Shown piece after piece: positions 22,576-32,216 of a DNA stretch of 64,000 nucleotides (its first letter is position 1; each line of letters starts with the position of its first letter). The stretch covers positions 17,421 through 81,420 of the forward strand of contig CAJQKF010000062.1 of assembly GCA_905478855.1 (NCBI GenBank), given 5' to 3'. The stretch comes from an uncultured Gammaproteobacteria bacterium (GTDB lineage: Bacteria > Pseudomonadota > Gammaproteobacteria > Arenicellales > CAJQKF01). The notes below the pieces were generated by a model that was not told the origin of the DNA, made no database searches, and saw only the letters and a list, made by a program, of their open reading frames with translations. Both the position numbers and the translations under genes were made by a program.

Positions 22576-22950
22576 TTGAATTATCGATCTGCATTATCGA
22601 AAGCGCGGGGCCAGGGTCCATCGGGTCACGGTGGATCACATTGGAGCATGCAGCGCTTTAGTGCAATAGCTCTATTGCCGCTCACGCTTTGGTTTCTGTT
22701 TTCATTTTCGAACGTAATGCCGTTAACGTACCACGGATTTGCTCAATGGTTACGTCAACCTTGGGTGCCTGTGTTGCTATGTTTGTTTTTTGCATGTGCT
22801 TACTATCATGCTTATCTGGGTTTACAGGTCGTACTTGAAGATTATGTACATGGTAAGTTTGCCTCAACATTTTCATTAATAATTGTAAAACTGCTGTTTT
22901 TGCTACTTGCAGTATCCACTATTGTATCAGTGCTGCGAATAGCACTTTAG
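22576..22950 (+). CDS. sdhD: Succinate dehydrogenase membrane anchor subunit
   Basis: Second membrane anchor of complex II, with three transmembrane helices. A helix carries the [20 protein letters not shown] motif, where the histidine is the second heme b ligand and the Asp-Tyr pair contributes to the quinone site. The start is TTG 22576 with GGAG nearby. The 124-residue product starts [18 protein letters not shown], as in relatives. It lies 14 bases after sdhC. Confidence 0.94.
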   Translation: MNYRSALSKARGQGPSGHGGSHWSMQRFSAIALLPLTLWFLFSFSNVMPLTYHGFAQWLRQPWVPVLLCLFFACAYYHAYLGLQVVLEDYVHGKFASTFSLIIVKLLFLLLAVSTIVSVLRIAL

Positions 22951-22960
22951 GAGTGTTTTT

Positions 22961-24754
22961 TTGACGACAAATGCATATAAAATTATTGATCATAGCTATG
23001 ATGTAGTGGTGGTTGGAGCAGGTGGTGCAGGATTGCGGGCTGTTCTTGGTTTAGCAGAGCAGGGCCTAAAAACTGCCTGTATTTCGAAGGTTTTTCCGAC
23101 ACGTTCTCACACGGTTGCGGCGCAAGGTGGCATGAGTGCGTCTCTAGGAAACATGGGCGAAGATGACTGGCGTTGGCATATGTACGATACGGTCAAAGGT
23201 GCTGATTGGCTAGGTGATCAAGACGCGATCGAGTACATGTGTAAAGAAGCGCCGGATGCTGTTATTGAATTGGAGCACTACGGCGTTCCGTTTTCACGAA
23301 CTGAGGATGGCAAAATATATCAACGCGCTTTTGGTGGCATGACGACACACAATGGCGAGGGTCAGGCGCGGCGTACGTGTGCCGCTGCCGACAGGACAGG
23401 ACATGCCATTCTGCATACCCTTTATCAACAATCCTTAAAAAATAAGGCCAAATTTTTTATTGAGTACTTCGCTCTCGATCTGATTATGGAAGATGGCGAA
23501 TGTCGCGGTGTTATGGCTTGGTGTTTGGATGATGGAACATTGCATCGTTTTTCCGCACACACGGTTATTTTGGCGACAGGTGGATACGGCCGAGCGTATT
23601 TTTCGTGCACCTCTGCTCACACATGTACCGGGGATGGAAATGCCATGGTCTTGCGGGCTGGGCTTCCTCTGCAGGACATGGAGTTTGTTCAATTCCATCC
23701 AACGGGTGTTTACGGTTCGGGTTGTTTAATCACTGAGGGTGCGCGGGGCGAAGGTGGATATCTGACTAACAAAGATGGTGAACGATTTATGGAGCGTTAT
23801 GCTCCTAATGCCAAAGATCTTGCATCAAGGGATGTGGTGAGTCGTTCAATGACCATGGAAATTCAGGGTGGTCGCGGTGTCGGCGATAAAGGTGATCATA
23901 TCCACCTGCATCTCGAACACCTTGGTCCCGATGTGCTGGCTGAACGACTACCGGGCATTTCCGAAACGGCGAAAATATTTGCCGGAGTTGATGTTACTCG
24001 GGATCCAATTCCGGTCATTCCGACGGTTCATTATAATATGGGTGGTATTCCAACCAATTACCTGGGAGAGGTCCTTACTTTACGTGGCGGTAATCCGGAT
24101 AGTGTTGTTCCAGGGCTTATGGCAATTGGTGAAGCTGCGTGCGTATCGGTGCACGGTGGTAATCGTTTGGGATCTAATTCCTTACTAGACCTAGTTGTTT
24201 TTGGCCGTGCCGCATCAATTCGAGCAGGAGAATTGCTTGCAGATAAAAAAGGTAAACGACAGACACTGAAGACAGGATCGGACGAAGAAATTATTCAACG
24301 CTTTGACTCCGTTCGTCATGCAACAGGTGACACGCCGACAGCGGAAATTCGTTTGGAAATGCAAAATATTATGCAAACTCATTGCGCAGTATTTCGAACT
24401 GAAGAATCTATGCAGAAAGGCATTGATAGATTAGATCCCGTCCGAAAACAGATGGATTCGGTTAAAGTTGCTGATCGATCTCTTATATGGAATACCGATC
24501 TTGTTGAAACATTAGAACTGCAAAACTTAGTGGGGCAAGCAGTAGTAACCGCACACTCTGCGATAAATCGCAAGGAAAGTCGCGGGGCTCATGCACGAGA
24601 AGATTTTGCCGATCGCGACGATGAAAATTGGATGAAACATACATTGGTATGGGTTGATGGACACGAAGTGCCGCAGATTGATTATCGGCCAGTGCATAAC
24701 TATACGTTAACTGATGAGATTGATTTCATTCCACCTAAAAAGAGAGTGTACTAA
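22961..24754 (+). CDS. sdhA: Succinate dehydrogenase flavoprotein subunit
   Basis: Catalytic subunit of complex II that oxidises succinate to fumarate. The Rossmann motif is [12 protein letters not shown]. The covalent FAD attachment histidine is H50 in [10 protein letters not shown]. The active-site stretch [21 protein letters not shown] and the C-terminal [12 protein letters not shown] block are also present. The length is 597 residues. The start is TTG 22961, preceded by GGAG. Three of the four core sdh genes here (sdhC, sdhD, sdhA) use non-ATG starts. Confidence 0.98.
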   Translation: MTTNAYKIIDHSYDVVVVGAGGAGLRAVLGLAEQGLKTACISKVFPTRSHTVAAQGGMSASLGNMGEDDWRWHMYDTVKGADWLGDQDAIEYMCKEAPDAVIELEHYGVPFSRTEDGKIYQRAFGGMTTHNGEGQARRTCAAADRTGHAILHTLYQQSLKNKAKFFIEYFALDLIMEDGECRGVMAWCLDDGTLHRFSAHTVILATGGYGRAYFSCTSAHTCTGDGNAMVLRAGLPLQDMEFVQFHPTGVYGSGCLITEGARGEGGYLTNKDGERFMERYAPNAKDLASRDVVSRSMTMEIQGGRGVGDKGDHIHLHLEHLGPDVLAERLPGISETAKIFAGVDVTRDPIPVIPTVHYNMGGIPTNYLGEVLTLRGGNPDSVVPGLMAIGEAACVSVHGGNRLGSNSLLDLVVFGRAASIRAGELLADKKGKRQTLKTGSDEEIIQRFDSVRHATGDTPTAEIRLEMQNIMQTHCAVFRTEESMQKGIDRLDPVRKQMDSVKVADRSLIWNTDLVETLELQNLVGQAVVTAHSAINRKESRGAHAREDFADRDDENWMKHTLVWVDGHEVPQIDYRPVHNYTLTDEIDFIPPKKRVY

Positions 24755-24756
24755 TC

Positions 24757-25533
24757 ATGGCTGAGTTTAGTTTGCCGAAAAATTCGCGTATGTCTGTAGG
24801 TAAAACTTGGAAACACGAGGGTGGTGGCACAGTTCGTGATTTTAAAATTTATCGATGGAGTCCGGATGATGATAATAACCCAACGGTAGATACGTACGAA
24901 GTTAATCTGGACGAGTGCGGACCCATGGTGCTTGACGCTCTGATAAAAATAAAAAACGAGATCGATCCGACACTTACGTTTCGTCGATCTTGTCGCGAAG
25001 GTATATGTGGTTCATGTTCCATGAACGTCGATGGTACGAACACGCTGGCCTGCACTACCGCGATCGAAGATATTAAGGGCGATGTTAAAATTTATCCTCT
25101 GCCACACATGCCGGTCATTAAAGACCTTGTTCCAGATATGACTCATTTTTACGCACAATATGCGTCTGTAGAGCCATGGATGAAAACAGATTCTCCGACC
25201 CCTAATCGAGAACGACTTCAATCTGTTGAAGACCGCGAGGAACTCGACGGTCTGTACGAATGTATCTTGTGCGCTTGTTGCTCTACCAGTTGTCCGAGTT
25301 ACTGGTGGAATAGCGACCGATACCTTGGTCCTGCCGTTCTTCTTCAGGCATATCGCTGGATAGCCGATAGCCGCGATGAGGCAACAGGTGATCGTTTAGA
25401 TGCACTCGAGGATCCATTTAAGCTCTATCGTTGTCATACCATTATGAACTGCACCAATACTTGTCCTAAGGGCCTAAATCCAGGCAAGGCTATTGCAAAA
25501 ATAAAGAAAATGATCCACTTACGAAGTCAATAA
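24757..25533 (+). CDS. sdhB: Succinate dehydrogenase iron-sulfur subunit
   Basis: Electron-transfer subunit with three clusters. The [2Fe-2S] site is in the CREGICGSC stretch with a later Cys (NTLAC). The [4Fe-4S] site is [11 protein letters not shown] and the [3Fe-4S] site is [20 protein letters not shown]. The length is 258 residues, including an N-terminal extension before the ferredoxin fold. It begins two bases after sdhA, implying coupled translation. Confidence 0.97.
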   Translation: MAEFSLPKNSRMSVGKTWKHEGGGTVRDFKIYRWSPDDDNNPTVDTYEVNLDECGPMVLDALIKIKNEIDPTLTFRRSCREGICGSCSMNVDGTNTLACTTAIEDIKGDVKIYPLPHMPVIKDLVPDMTHFYAQYASVEPWMKTDSPTPNRERLQSVEDREELDGLYECILCACCSTSCPSYWWNSDRYLGPAVLLQAYRWIADSRDEATGDRLDALEDPFKLYRCHTIMNCTNTCPKGLNPGKAIAKIKKMIHLRSQ

Positions 25534-25536
25534 TTA

Positions 25537-25797
25537 GTGGAAACGTTACCTGAATTGGGCAAACTGCGTTGGCATTGCCGGCGCGGTACTCGCGAGCTTG
25601 ATGTTTTAGTAACCCGCTACTTGGAAAAGTACTATGAAGATGCGCTGCTTGAAGATAAGTGGTCATTTATTCGCTTATTAGAGTGTCAGGATCCTGATTT
25701 GATAGCTTGGATAATGGGACATCGGAATGACTTCCCCGATGCAGGCGTAGCTCGTATTGTTCATGTGCTTTCAAACGTACAAAGTTTGAGAGACTAA
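25537..25797 (+). CDS. sdhE: FAD assembly factor SdhE
   Basis: Small flavinylation factor that helps attach FAD covalently to SdhA. The family motif RRGTRELD (RGxxE type) is near residue 15. The length of 86 residues is normal. The start is GTG 25537, four bases after the sdhB stop. Together with the SdhAF4-like gene at the head of the operon, the cluster brackets its catalytic genes with two SdhA maturation factors. Confidence 0.92.
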   Translation: METLPELGKLRWHCRRGTRELDVLVTRYLEKYYEDALLEDKWSFIRLLECQDPDLIAWIMGHRNDFPDAGVARIVHVLSNVQSLRD

Positions 25798-25909
25798 CAG
25801 TTTAGAATCAGTGATAGTCAAAATAGTTTTTAATAATTAACGTGTGGTTTTCATAGGCAATGTTGTGTCGACAGGTTAGTTTCATATCAGCGGGTGCAAG
25901 CTAGGGTAT

Positions 25910-26482
25910 ATGGTTGATATTCTGGATCAGGAATTAGTAGAACGTGTTCAAGCCGGTGATAAACGTGCGTTTGATATGCTCGTACGTAAGTACCAGACCA
26001 AAGTCGCTAATCTGGTATCCCGATACGTTTATGGCTTCACCGAAGTCGAAGATGTTGTTCAAGAGGTTTTTATAAAAGCCTATAAAGCTATCGATCGATT
26101 TAGAGGGGACAGCGCATTTTATACTTGGCTTTATCGTATCGCGATAAACACGGCCAAAAACCACTTGGTTTCGACCTCTCGCCGCCCACCAAGCCAGGAT
26201 GTGGATGCTGAAGATGCGGTAAAGACCGATGCGGGCTCCAGACTGCATGAGCAGAATACTCCCGAGCGTCGTGTTATGACTAAAGAAATCGCGCGGGTGC
26301 TGCAAGAAACCTTGGAGGCTTTGCCTGAAGATCTTCGGGAAGCGATTGTACTCCGTGAGCTGGAAGGAATGAGTTATGACGAAATAGCTGATGTTATGGG
26401 CTGCCCTATTGGTACTGTTCGTTCACGCATCTTCAGAGCTCGTGAAGCAATTGACCGAGAATTGAAAGAACTTATTGAGTAA
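25910..26482 (+). CDS. rpoE: RNA polymerase sigma-E factor
   Basis: ECF sigma factor for envelope stress. The region 2 core is FDMLVRKYQTKVANLVSRYV and EDVVQEVFIKAYKAIDRFRGDSAFYTWLYRIAINTAKN, split here by a short linker. Region 4 is LPEDLREAIVLRELEGMSYDEIADVMGCPIGTVRSRI. The length of 190 residues matches E. coli RpoE. rseA and rseB follow, and the release protease gene rseP is at 2872. No sigma-E consensus promoter was convincing upstream. Confidence 0.97.
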   Translation: MVDILDQELVERVQAGDKRAFDMLVRKYQTKVANLVSRYVYGFTEVEDVVQEVFIKAYKAIDRFRGDSAFYTWLYRIAINTAKNHLVSTSRRPPSQDVDAEDAVKTDAGSRLHEQNTPERRVMTKEIARVLQETLEALPEDLREAIVLRELEGMSYDEIADVMGCPIGTVRSRIFRAREAIDRELKELIE

Positions 26483-26640
26483 ATAGGAAAAAATGCCGAA
26501 AGATAAGAATATTTACAATATTGGGGAATTTCTCCATGTTACAGCTGTCTATGTAGTTGGTAACTAAAGGTGATCGTGGTCGTGTTGTAAATTTGCATAT
26601 CGATTCGATTCACTAGACCTTTTATGTTGGTTTATTGCAT

Positions 26641-27204
26641 ATGAATGAAAAATTATCTTCTTTAATCGATGGAGAGCTTGGCGCCTCTTCAGTGGATTCG
26701 GTATATCAGGATACGGTGACGAACCACGATCAGTTAAAAACGGCGGTTCGTTATCAGTTGATTGGCGATGTTTTGCGCAATGAGTACAGTGATGTGGCAA
26801 ATCATTTATATACGGTAAGTCTTGCGGATCGTATTCAAAAACGTATTGCCGATGAAAGCACATGGAATATTCATAAGTCATTGAAATCGACAGACGAAGT
26901 TCAGCCAAGTGTGGATAATGTTGTGCGTGGGCGATTTACGTTCCGTCAATCTGTCTTCCTGGGTGGTTTTGCAGTCGCCGCCGCAATATCCGCCCTAGCG
27001 GTTTTTGTTTTGGGCCCTGTGTGGAGCGAAGCTACAGTGGGCAAAGATCATTCGATAGTCGTGGAGTCTACTATCGCAACTGAGCCGATGACAGACGACG
27101 CTCTGACAGCTCTTCTCGTAGAACACGGTGAATTCAGTGGATCTGCCGGAATTAATGGTTTGATTGCCTACGCGAAATTTGTCAGTCATGATAGTCAGCG
27201 ATAA
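26641..27204 (+). CDS. rseA: Sigma-E anti-sigma factor RseA
   Basis: Inner-membrane anti-sigma factor that holds RpoE until DegS and RseP cut it. The N-terminal cytoplasmic domain begins NEKLSSLIDGELG, the typical RseA start. One transmembrane segment lies around VFLGGFAVAAAISALAVFVL. A short periplasmic tail follows. ATG 26641 is preferred over an in-frame TTG six bases upstream. The 3' end overlaps possible upstream starts of rseB. Confidence 0.9.
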   Translation: MNEKLSSLIDGELGASSVDSVYQDTVTNHDQLKTAVRYQLIGDVLRNEYSDVANHLYTVSLADRIQKRIADESTWNIHKSLKSTDEVQPSVDNVVRGRFTFRQSVFLGGFAVAAAISALAVFVLGPVWSEATVGKDHSIVVESTIATEPMTDDALTALLVEHGEFSGSAGINGLIAYAKFVSHDSQR

Positions 27205-27220
27205 CAATAAAGAGCCGCGA

Positions 27221-28201
27221 ATGCCTATTTCTTTTGACTTTATGCGCTCTGTACTAGTTGTTTGCTTTCTGTTTTGTTCTTCGACGATTTATGCTTCGGG
27301 GATTTCCGAGTGGTTAATGCGTGTTGAAACTGCGCCGGAACGTCTGAGCTATACCGGATCGTTTCTTTATGAACATGATGGTGAAATGGAAAGTATGCGT
27401 GTCGTTCACCGTGTGCGTAATAACCAGTTTAAGGAGCGGTTGTATTCGTTAACGGGATCCGCTCGAGAAATTATTCGTGATGACAATAGCGTTTGGTGCT
27501 ACATACCTGATAAACAAGTTGGTGTTCATGAGTATCGGCAATCTTCACGAAACACCTTTCTCCAAATTCGTGGAGAACAAATATCGAAATTAGATAAGTA
27601 TTATTCTCTAGAACTCGGAGAACTAAGCCGGGTAGCTGATCGACAAGCTCGGATTATTTCTATAATGCCGCGAGATGACTATCGATATGGTTATGAATTA
27701 TGGGTAGACACTGAAACCGGACTTCTTCTTAGAAGTGACTTAAAGGATAGAAGTGGTGTCACTATTGAACGGTATATGTTTGTCGAAATTAGCATTGGAA
27801 CAGAAATTTCCGATGCTGAATTGGAGCCAATGACAGATCAGAATAGCCTGTCGTGGTTTGGCATGGATATGCCTAAGTCGAGGAGTTCTGATGGAGAATC
27901 CGCCATGCTATGGGATTCAGAAACTTTACCCGCTGGATTTAAATTATCATATAGCGTCAATCGTAGGTCGGTTATGGAGGACGGGTTAGTAGAGCATCAT
28001 GTCTATAGTGATGGGTTATCAAGCGTCTCTCTATTTGTTAAAAACCGCGCTGATGGTAAGACGCTTACTACAGGGGTGAGTCGAATGGGTGCAGTATCGG
28101 CCTATTCGACTAACGTGGACGGGTTTGATGTTACGGTTGTTGGAGAAGTTCCAGAAAGCACTGTAAGTATTATTGCTACGGGTGTAGCAAGAATTAATTA
28201 A
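27221..28201 (+). CDS. rseB: Sigma-E regulatory protein RseB
   Basis: Periplasmic protein that binds RseA, protects it from DegS and senses mislocalised lipopolysaccharide or lipoproteins. ATG 27221 gives a signal peptide (MRSVLVVCFLFCSSTIYAS) within the first 25 residues and has an AAGAG site at the right distance. An earlier ATG at 27188 lies inside rseA. Recognised blocks are RLSYTGSFLYEHDGEMESMRVVH and GYELWVDTETGLLLRSDL, followed by the MucB C-terminal domain. The length is 326 residues. No rseC follows. Confidence 0.92.
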   Translation: MPISFDFMRSVLVVCFLFCSSTIYASGISEWLMRVETAPERLSYTGSFLYEHDGEMESMRVVHRVRNNQFKERLYSLTGSAREIIRDDNSVWCYIPDKQVGVHEYRQSSRNTFLQIRGEQISKLDKYYSLELGELSRVADRQARIISIMPRDDYRYGYELWVDTETGLLLRSDLKDRSGVTIERYMFVEISIGTEISDAELEPMTDQNSLSWFGMDMPKSRSSDGESAMLWDSETLPAGFKLSYSVNRRSVMEDGLVEHHVYSDGLSSVSLFVKNRADGKTLTTGVSRMGAVSAYSTNVDGFDVTVVGEVPESTVSIIATGVARIN

Positions 28202-28348
28202 TCGAGTATTTAATATCTACAAACCACTTGTCCGGTAGCTTGCACCGCTGCTCTTGTCTTGCTTTCTATTTTTGTTGTCCTGCGCCAAAGTCGGGTATGT
28301 CATTACAACCTTAATGTTTATATTTGATCAATTGCGCGTGCATATGTA

Positions 28349-29443
28349 ATGCTACCATTTGACATAACTAATGAAACCTTGACTAACGATAATTTCTGGA
28401 CCATGAGCGCGGCTGAAAAACATCGAAATATTCTCAAGCCGGCAAACCCACAGCAAAGATCTTCCGAGTCTAAAGTACGTATTCCATGGTGGTTGACAAT
28501 TCTGACCTTTTGCTCTCGTCTGTTATTTCCGATATTACTGATAGCAGTTTCACATCTACTTTTCTTGTTTATTATAGAAGAAAAGCTAATTTCTTTCAGC
28601 GCCTACCTGCCCCATATTTTAATTGCAACTACGGTTATAATGTTGGTATTTTTATCCACCAAGTTGTTGGATAAAACATTTATTCAAAAGCTCTTAGGCT
28701 ATGCGAATGATCGTCGGGCGGCTTCCATTCTTGATGAATATCATTGGCGATTATTGGTAAAGGATTACGAGTACATTGGTGGCCGAGCTTTGTTAATCGA
28801 CAGAGGGCGCGATGTACTTCTATTAATCACTGACAGGCGGCTGGTATTTGCAAAAACGGGCTTTGCAGGGCTAGGGCTTGAGTCGGTTACTGAGTGCGAT
28901 CGATTAGCGATTAAATCTGCGACCAGCCGTGATATTTCTTTAGGCCAGTTTAGTTGGATTTGGGGGCAGGGGTTTCGTGCAGCGATTCACTTAGAAATCG
29001 TAGGTGTCACTAATCCACAGCGACTTGTTTTTACTGATCCTCATTCGATGGCTCGTGTTTTATCGATGTTGCGTCAACAACCGAAATTGCGGCCAGCTAA
29101 GAATGGAATCCGAAGGATCGTTTACTATGAACAACGACGCGCTTTAAAGTTGCGTTATGTTGAAGGTCTTTATGTGTATCCCGAACGTTCATTGACAACC
29201 ATAATGCTTCTAGGTCTGCTGTTTTCCGGTGCTGGACAGTTTTGTCAAAATCGAATCGCTGCAGGTTTTTTATACGCGGTGCCTGCAGCGACAATTATCT
29301 TTGGAATTATTGCCCAACCAGTAGAACTTGTTGAGCTTGGATTCGAACAACGACTTAAAATAACCACCGTGGCTCTATTTGTTTGGATCGTGTCTCAAGT
29401 AGAGATTTATACACACAGACAACATTTGTTTGGCGACAACTAA
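28349..29443 (+). CDS. Membrane protein of unknown function with PH-like middle
   Basis: I do not recognise the family. The 364-residue product has a hydrophilic N terminus and two strong transmembrane segments at about residues 45-110. A soluble middle domain (about 120-250) reads like a bacterial PH-type fold (RALLIDRGRDVLLLITDRRLVFAK, then a segment ending RLVFTDPHSMARVLSMLRQQ). Two or three hydrophobic segments lie at the C terminus. It sits 147 bases after rseB, in the position where rseC or mucD is often found, but shows no similarity to either. The start could also be the ATG 18 codons later. Confidence 0.7.
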   Translation: MLPFDITNETLTNDNFWTMSAAEKHRNILKPANPQQRSSESKVRIPWWLTILTFCSRLLFPILLIAVSHLLFLFIIEEKLISFSAYLPHILIATTVIMLVFLSTKLLDKTFIQKLLGYANDRRAASILDEYHWRLLVKDYEYIGGRALLIDRGRDVLLLITDRRLVFAKTGFAGLGLESVTECDRLAIKSATSRDISLGQFSWIWGQGFRAAIHLEIVGVTNPQRLVFTDPHSMARVLSMLRQQPKLRPAKNGIRRIVYYEQRRALKLRYVEGLYVYPERSLTTIMLLGLLFSGAGQFCQNRIAAGFLYAVPAATIIFGIIAQPVELVELGFEQRLKITTVALFVWIVSQVEIYTHRQHLFGDN

Positions 29444-29465
29444 ATATTTTGTGTCAGTATTGCTG

Positions 29466-29494
29466 TTGAGCCCGGCAATGACTATCGATAGAAC
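29466..29494 (+). promoter_or_regulatory. Candidate sigma-70 promoter before the thiolase gene
   Basis: TTGAGC (29466-29471) and TAGAAC (29489-29494) are separated by 17 bases and lie about 35 bases before the thiolase ATG. Each box differs from consensus at two positions. The spacing is ideal. This is pattern recognition only. Confidence 0.4.
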
Positions 29495-29529
29495 ATTTTT
29501 AATCTAATTTTTTGAGGATACAAACAACA

Positions 29530-30711
29530 ATGAAAGACGATATTGTAGTAGTTAGTGCTGTTCGAACGGCCATTGGAGATTTTGGCGGAGGATTAAAGGA
29601 TATACCACCTAAGGATCTCGCAGCTGCCGTGGTGCGAGAGTCTGTTGAGCGGGCAGGACTGAATTCTTCCGATATAGATCACTGTGTTTTTGGTAATGTT
29701 CTACACACAGAACCTGCAGACGCTTACATTGCCCGCGTTGCAGCGATTAACGGTGGTTTACCTCAGGAAACCCCAGCTTTTACTTTAAATAGGCTTTGCG
29801 GTAGCGGCCTTCAAGCTGTTGTGTCGGCCTGTCAATTGATTGAAACTGATCACTGTGACACTGTCATTGCGGGTGGCGCTGAGTCAATGAGTCGAGTTCC
29901 TTATTGGTCTAATACTACGCGTTTCGGGCAACGTATGGGCGATACCGTTCTTATCGACGCCATGGTTGGTGCCTTATCTGATCCGTTCGATAGTTGTCAT
30001 ATGGGAGTTACAGCTGAAAATATTGCTAAAAAGTGGAATATTTCGAGAGCAGACCAAGATGCTCTTGCGGTTGAAAGTCATAGACGAGCGGCTTACGCTA
30101 TGTCTAAAGGTTACTTCACAGAGCAAATATTACCCATATCAGTTCGACAAAAACGGCAAACTCTGGAATTTGTTACAGACGAACATGTACGTGCAGGAGT
30201 ATCACTAGAAGACATGGCCAAGCTGAGGCCGGTATTCGATAAGGAAGGTAGTGTTACGGCTGGCAATGCATCTGGATTAAATGATGCGGCAGCATCTCTT
30301 GTTTTGATGCGGCAATCAGTAGCTGAAGCCAAAGGGTTAAAGCCGATGGCTAAGATAATGGGGTATGCCTTTGCAGGTGTTGATCCGAAATATATGGGAA
30401 TTGGTCCGGTACCGGCAGTGAGATCTTTGTTGAGCAAGTGTAACCTGACAGTTGAGGATATTGATGTTTTCGAAGTTAATGAAGCATTTGCGGCTCAAGC
30501 ATTGGCTGTAATCCGAGACTTGAATTTACCCATCGATAAAACTAATCCTAACGGAAGTGGTGTGTCGCTTGGGCACCCTATTGGCGCGACCGGAGCTATA
30601 CTTGCGGTAAAAGCGTTGTATGAACTGGAACGTATCGAGGGTAGATACGCGGTCGCTACGATGTGTATTGGTGGTGGTCAAGGAATTGCTGCAGTATTTG
30701 AGCGTATTTAA
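29530..30711 (+). CDS. Acetyl-CoA C-acetyltransferase (thiolase)
   Basis: Condensing thiolase that reversibly joins two acetyl-CoA, as in the first step of polyhydroxybutyrate synthesis, or cleaves 3-ketoacyl-CoA. The nucleophile is C90 in NRLCGSGLQAV. The second active-site pair is the His in GHPIGATGA and the Cys in CIGGGQG. ATG 29530 is chosen over an upstream in-frame start because it gives the standard KDDIVVVSAVRTAIG opening. The length is 393 residues. No phaB, phaC or beta-oxidation gene is adjacent, so the pathway is not settled by context. Confidence 0.94.
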   Translation: MKDDIVVVSAVRTAIGDFGGGLKDIPPKDLAAAVVRESVERAGLNSSDIDHCVFGNVLHTEPADAYIARVAAINGGLPQETPAFTLNRLCGSGLQAVVSACQLIETDHCDTVIAGGAESMSRVPYWSNTTRFGQRMGDTVLIDAMVGALSDPFDSCHMGVTAENIAKKWNISRADQDALAVESHRRAAYAMSKGYFTEQILPISVRQKRQTLEFVTDEHVRAGVSLEDMAKLRPVFDKEGSVTAGNASGLNDAAASLVLMRQSVAEAKGLKPMAKIMGYAFAGVDPKYMGIGPVPAVRSLLSKCNLTVEDIDVFEVNEAFAAQALAVIRDLNLPIDKTNPNGSGVSLGHPIGATGAILAVKALYELERIEGRYAVATMCIGGGQGIAAVFERI

Positions 30712-30755
30712 TCAACTACAATTTCCTTTTCGTTTATTCACCGCAGTATTCTTAA

Positions 30756-31634
30756 TTACCACAGCCAAGCTGCACCGCGCACACCTGAGCTGTCCCCGTG
30801 TTTGTTTCGACATATTGGAGTGCTAAAACAGTCTGTAAAGACATATTCGGGGAGGTGCTTAACGGCCTCTGTATAAAGTGGCTTGTAGTTTGACAAGCCA
30901 CCTCCCAAGACGATGATATCAGGATCAATTATGTTGATAACTTGGGCTAGTGCGCTTGCGAAGTTTCTATAGTACTCCGACCGAACTGCGATAGCCTTCG
31001 TATCTCCAGAGTCTGCACACTCGAGAAGATGTCGGGCGTTGTTAAATTGTTGACTATTGTGATGGGTGTAATTACGGATCATTCCTGGGCCAGATAGGTA
31101 GGTTTCCACACAGCCTTGCTGGCCGCAATAACATGCAGCTCCGTTTTGAAACAACACGTTATGTCCCCACTCGCCTGTAATGTGATGACGCCCTGTTAAG
31201 AGTGATTGGTTTACGCTAATACCGCCTCCAACGCCGGTGCCTATGATTACACCAAATACGACGTTACTATTTTGCCCCGCACCGTCAATTGCTTCTGAAA
31301 GGGTGAAACAGTTCGCATCATTTTCAATTCGGCATTCTCGTTTTAGGATTGTTTCTAAGTCGGCTTTGAATGGTTTATTGTTCAAGCAAGTTGTATTTGA
31401 GTTGCGAAGCTGTTGCGAGTTTTCTGCTACAGACCCCGGTGTACCAACACCAACCGTACAGGCCATTCCAGCGATAGATTCTAAGTGGTTCACCATTCTA
31501 AGAATCGCTTGCATAATAGCCGAGTATCCATCGGCGCTAGGTGTTGCAACCCGATATCGTTTTATCTCCTCACCTGTTTTACCAAGTAAAATGCCCTCTA
31601 TTTTGGTGCCGCCCAAATCGATGCCAATTTTCAT
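30756..31634 (-). CDS. ROK-family sugar kinase (fructokinase/Mak-like)
   Basis: Cytoplasmic ATP-dependent kinase of the ROK family. The phosphate loop is IDLGGTKIEG at the N terminus and the catalytic Asp lies in ENDANCFTLSEA. The ROK zinc site is CYCGQQGCVETYLSGPG. The pattern is closest to the Mak fructokinase branch, but sugar specificity cannot be read reliably. The length is 292 residues. It converges with the thiolase. A broken gene starts divergently about 30 bases away. Confidence 0.88.
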   Translation of the reverse strand: MKIGIDLGGTKIEGILLGKTGEEIKRYRVATPSADGYSAIMQAILRMVNHLESIAGMACTVGVGTPGSVAENSQQLRNSNTTCLNNKPFKADLETILKRECRIENDANCFTLSEAIDGAGQNSNVVFGVIIGTGVGGGISVNQSLLTGRHHITGEWGHNVLFQNGAACYCGQQGCVETYLSGPGMIRNYTHHNSQQFNNARHLLECADSGDTKAIAVRSEYYRNFASALAQVINIIDPDIIVLGGGLSNYKPLYTEAVKHLPEYVFTDCFSTPICRNKHGDSSGVRGAAWLW

Positions 31635-31663
31635 TTTTGTCGCGCGATGTCAGTAATTTCGAA

Positions 31664-32216
31664 ATTGAAGTTAAGGTTACTATAAAAACTAAATTACCAT
31701 TATTCGTTCAGTATCTGATAATTATTGGATATTTTCTATTGTCTGTTGAATCTTCCGCTAGCGCTATAAGAACTGACCCACAACTAATTATAATTTTGTC
31801 TGAAAGAGCTGTAATTATGTTCGAAAATGAGAAGGTTATGTTATTTATAGGAGAAAGTTCTAAAAATGGCATTACGCTTGTGCAGGCAACGAGTGAGCTT
31901 GCGCAATTAGAAATTGCTCAACAAGTAGTCAAATTACAGGTCGTGCCAAAATTTAAATAATCAGTTCGGATGGAGCAGGTTCAAATGCGAAGGAATAACT
32001 GAAATTGTGTGCTACTAGTGAAGGGTTTTCATGTGCTTTGGGTCCCATTAGTGGCAATGGGATTTGGTTTGATACAGCAACGAAGTCATTGATGGTAGTT
32101 ATCCAGAAACACCATTACTGGGCGAAAATTGGCTTGAGAAATTGCAAATGACGATTTACGCCAACCGTATGGAATTGTGTCTCGTAAAAGAAACTAAGGT
32201 GCGGTTTTATTATTGA
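31664..32216 (+). pseudogene. Decayed retropepsin-like aspartic protease gene
   Basis: Three frames together read as one bacterial retropepsin-like (TIGR02281-type clan AA) protease. Frame one, to the stop at 31958, has a signal-peptide-like stretch (YLIIIGYFLLSVESSASA), then SERAVIMFENEKVMLFIGES and GITLVQATSELAQLEI, the family's N-terminal domain. Frame two (about 32000-32090) has GPISGNGIWFDTATKS, matching the segment that normally reads FLVDTGAT. Frame three (32091-32216) has DGSYPETPLLGENWLEKLQM, the family's C-terminal motif. Two frameshifts, an internal deletion between the second and third pieces, and no good start codon indicate a dead gene. It runs a few bases into the convergent dxs end. 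Confidence 0.72.

Noticed and set aside
30111..30437. Leftward frame inside the thiolase gene
   Set aside because: Shadow of a conserved thiolase; low-complexity composition.
31541..31960. 139-residue frame as an intact gene
   Set aside because: Its first half is antisense to the ROK kinase, it has no sensible start, and the downstream family motifs continue in other frames, so it was treated as a pseudogene piece.
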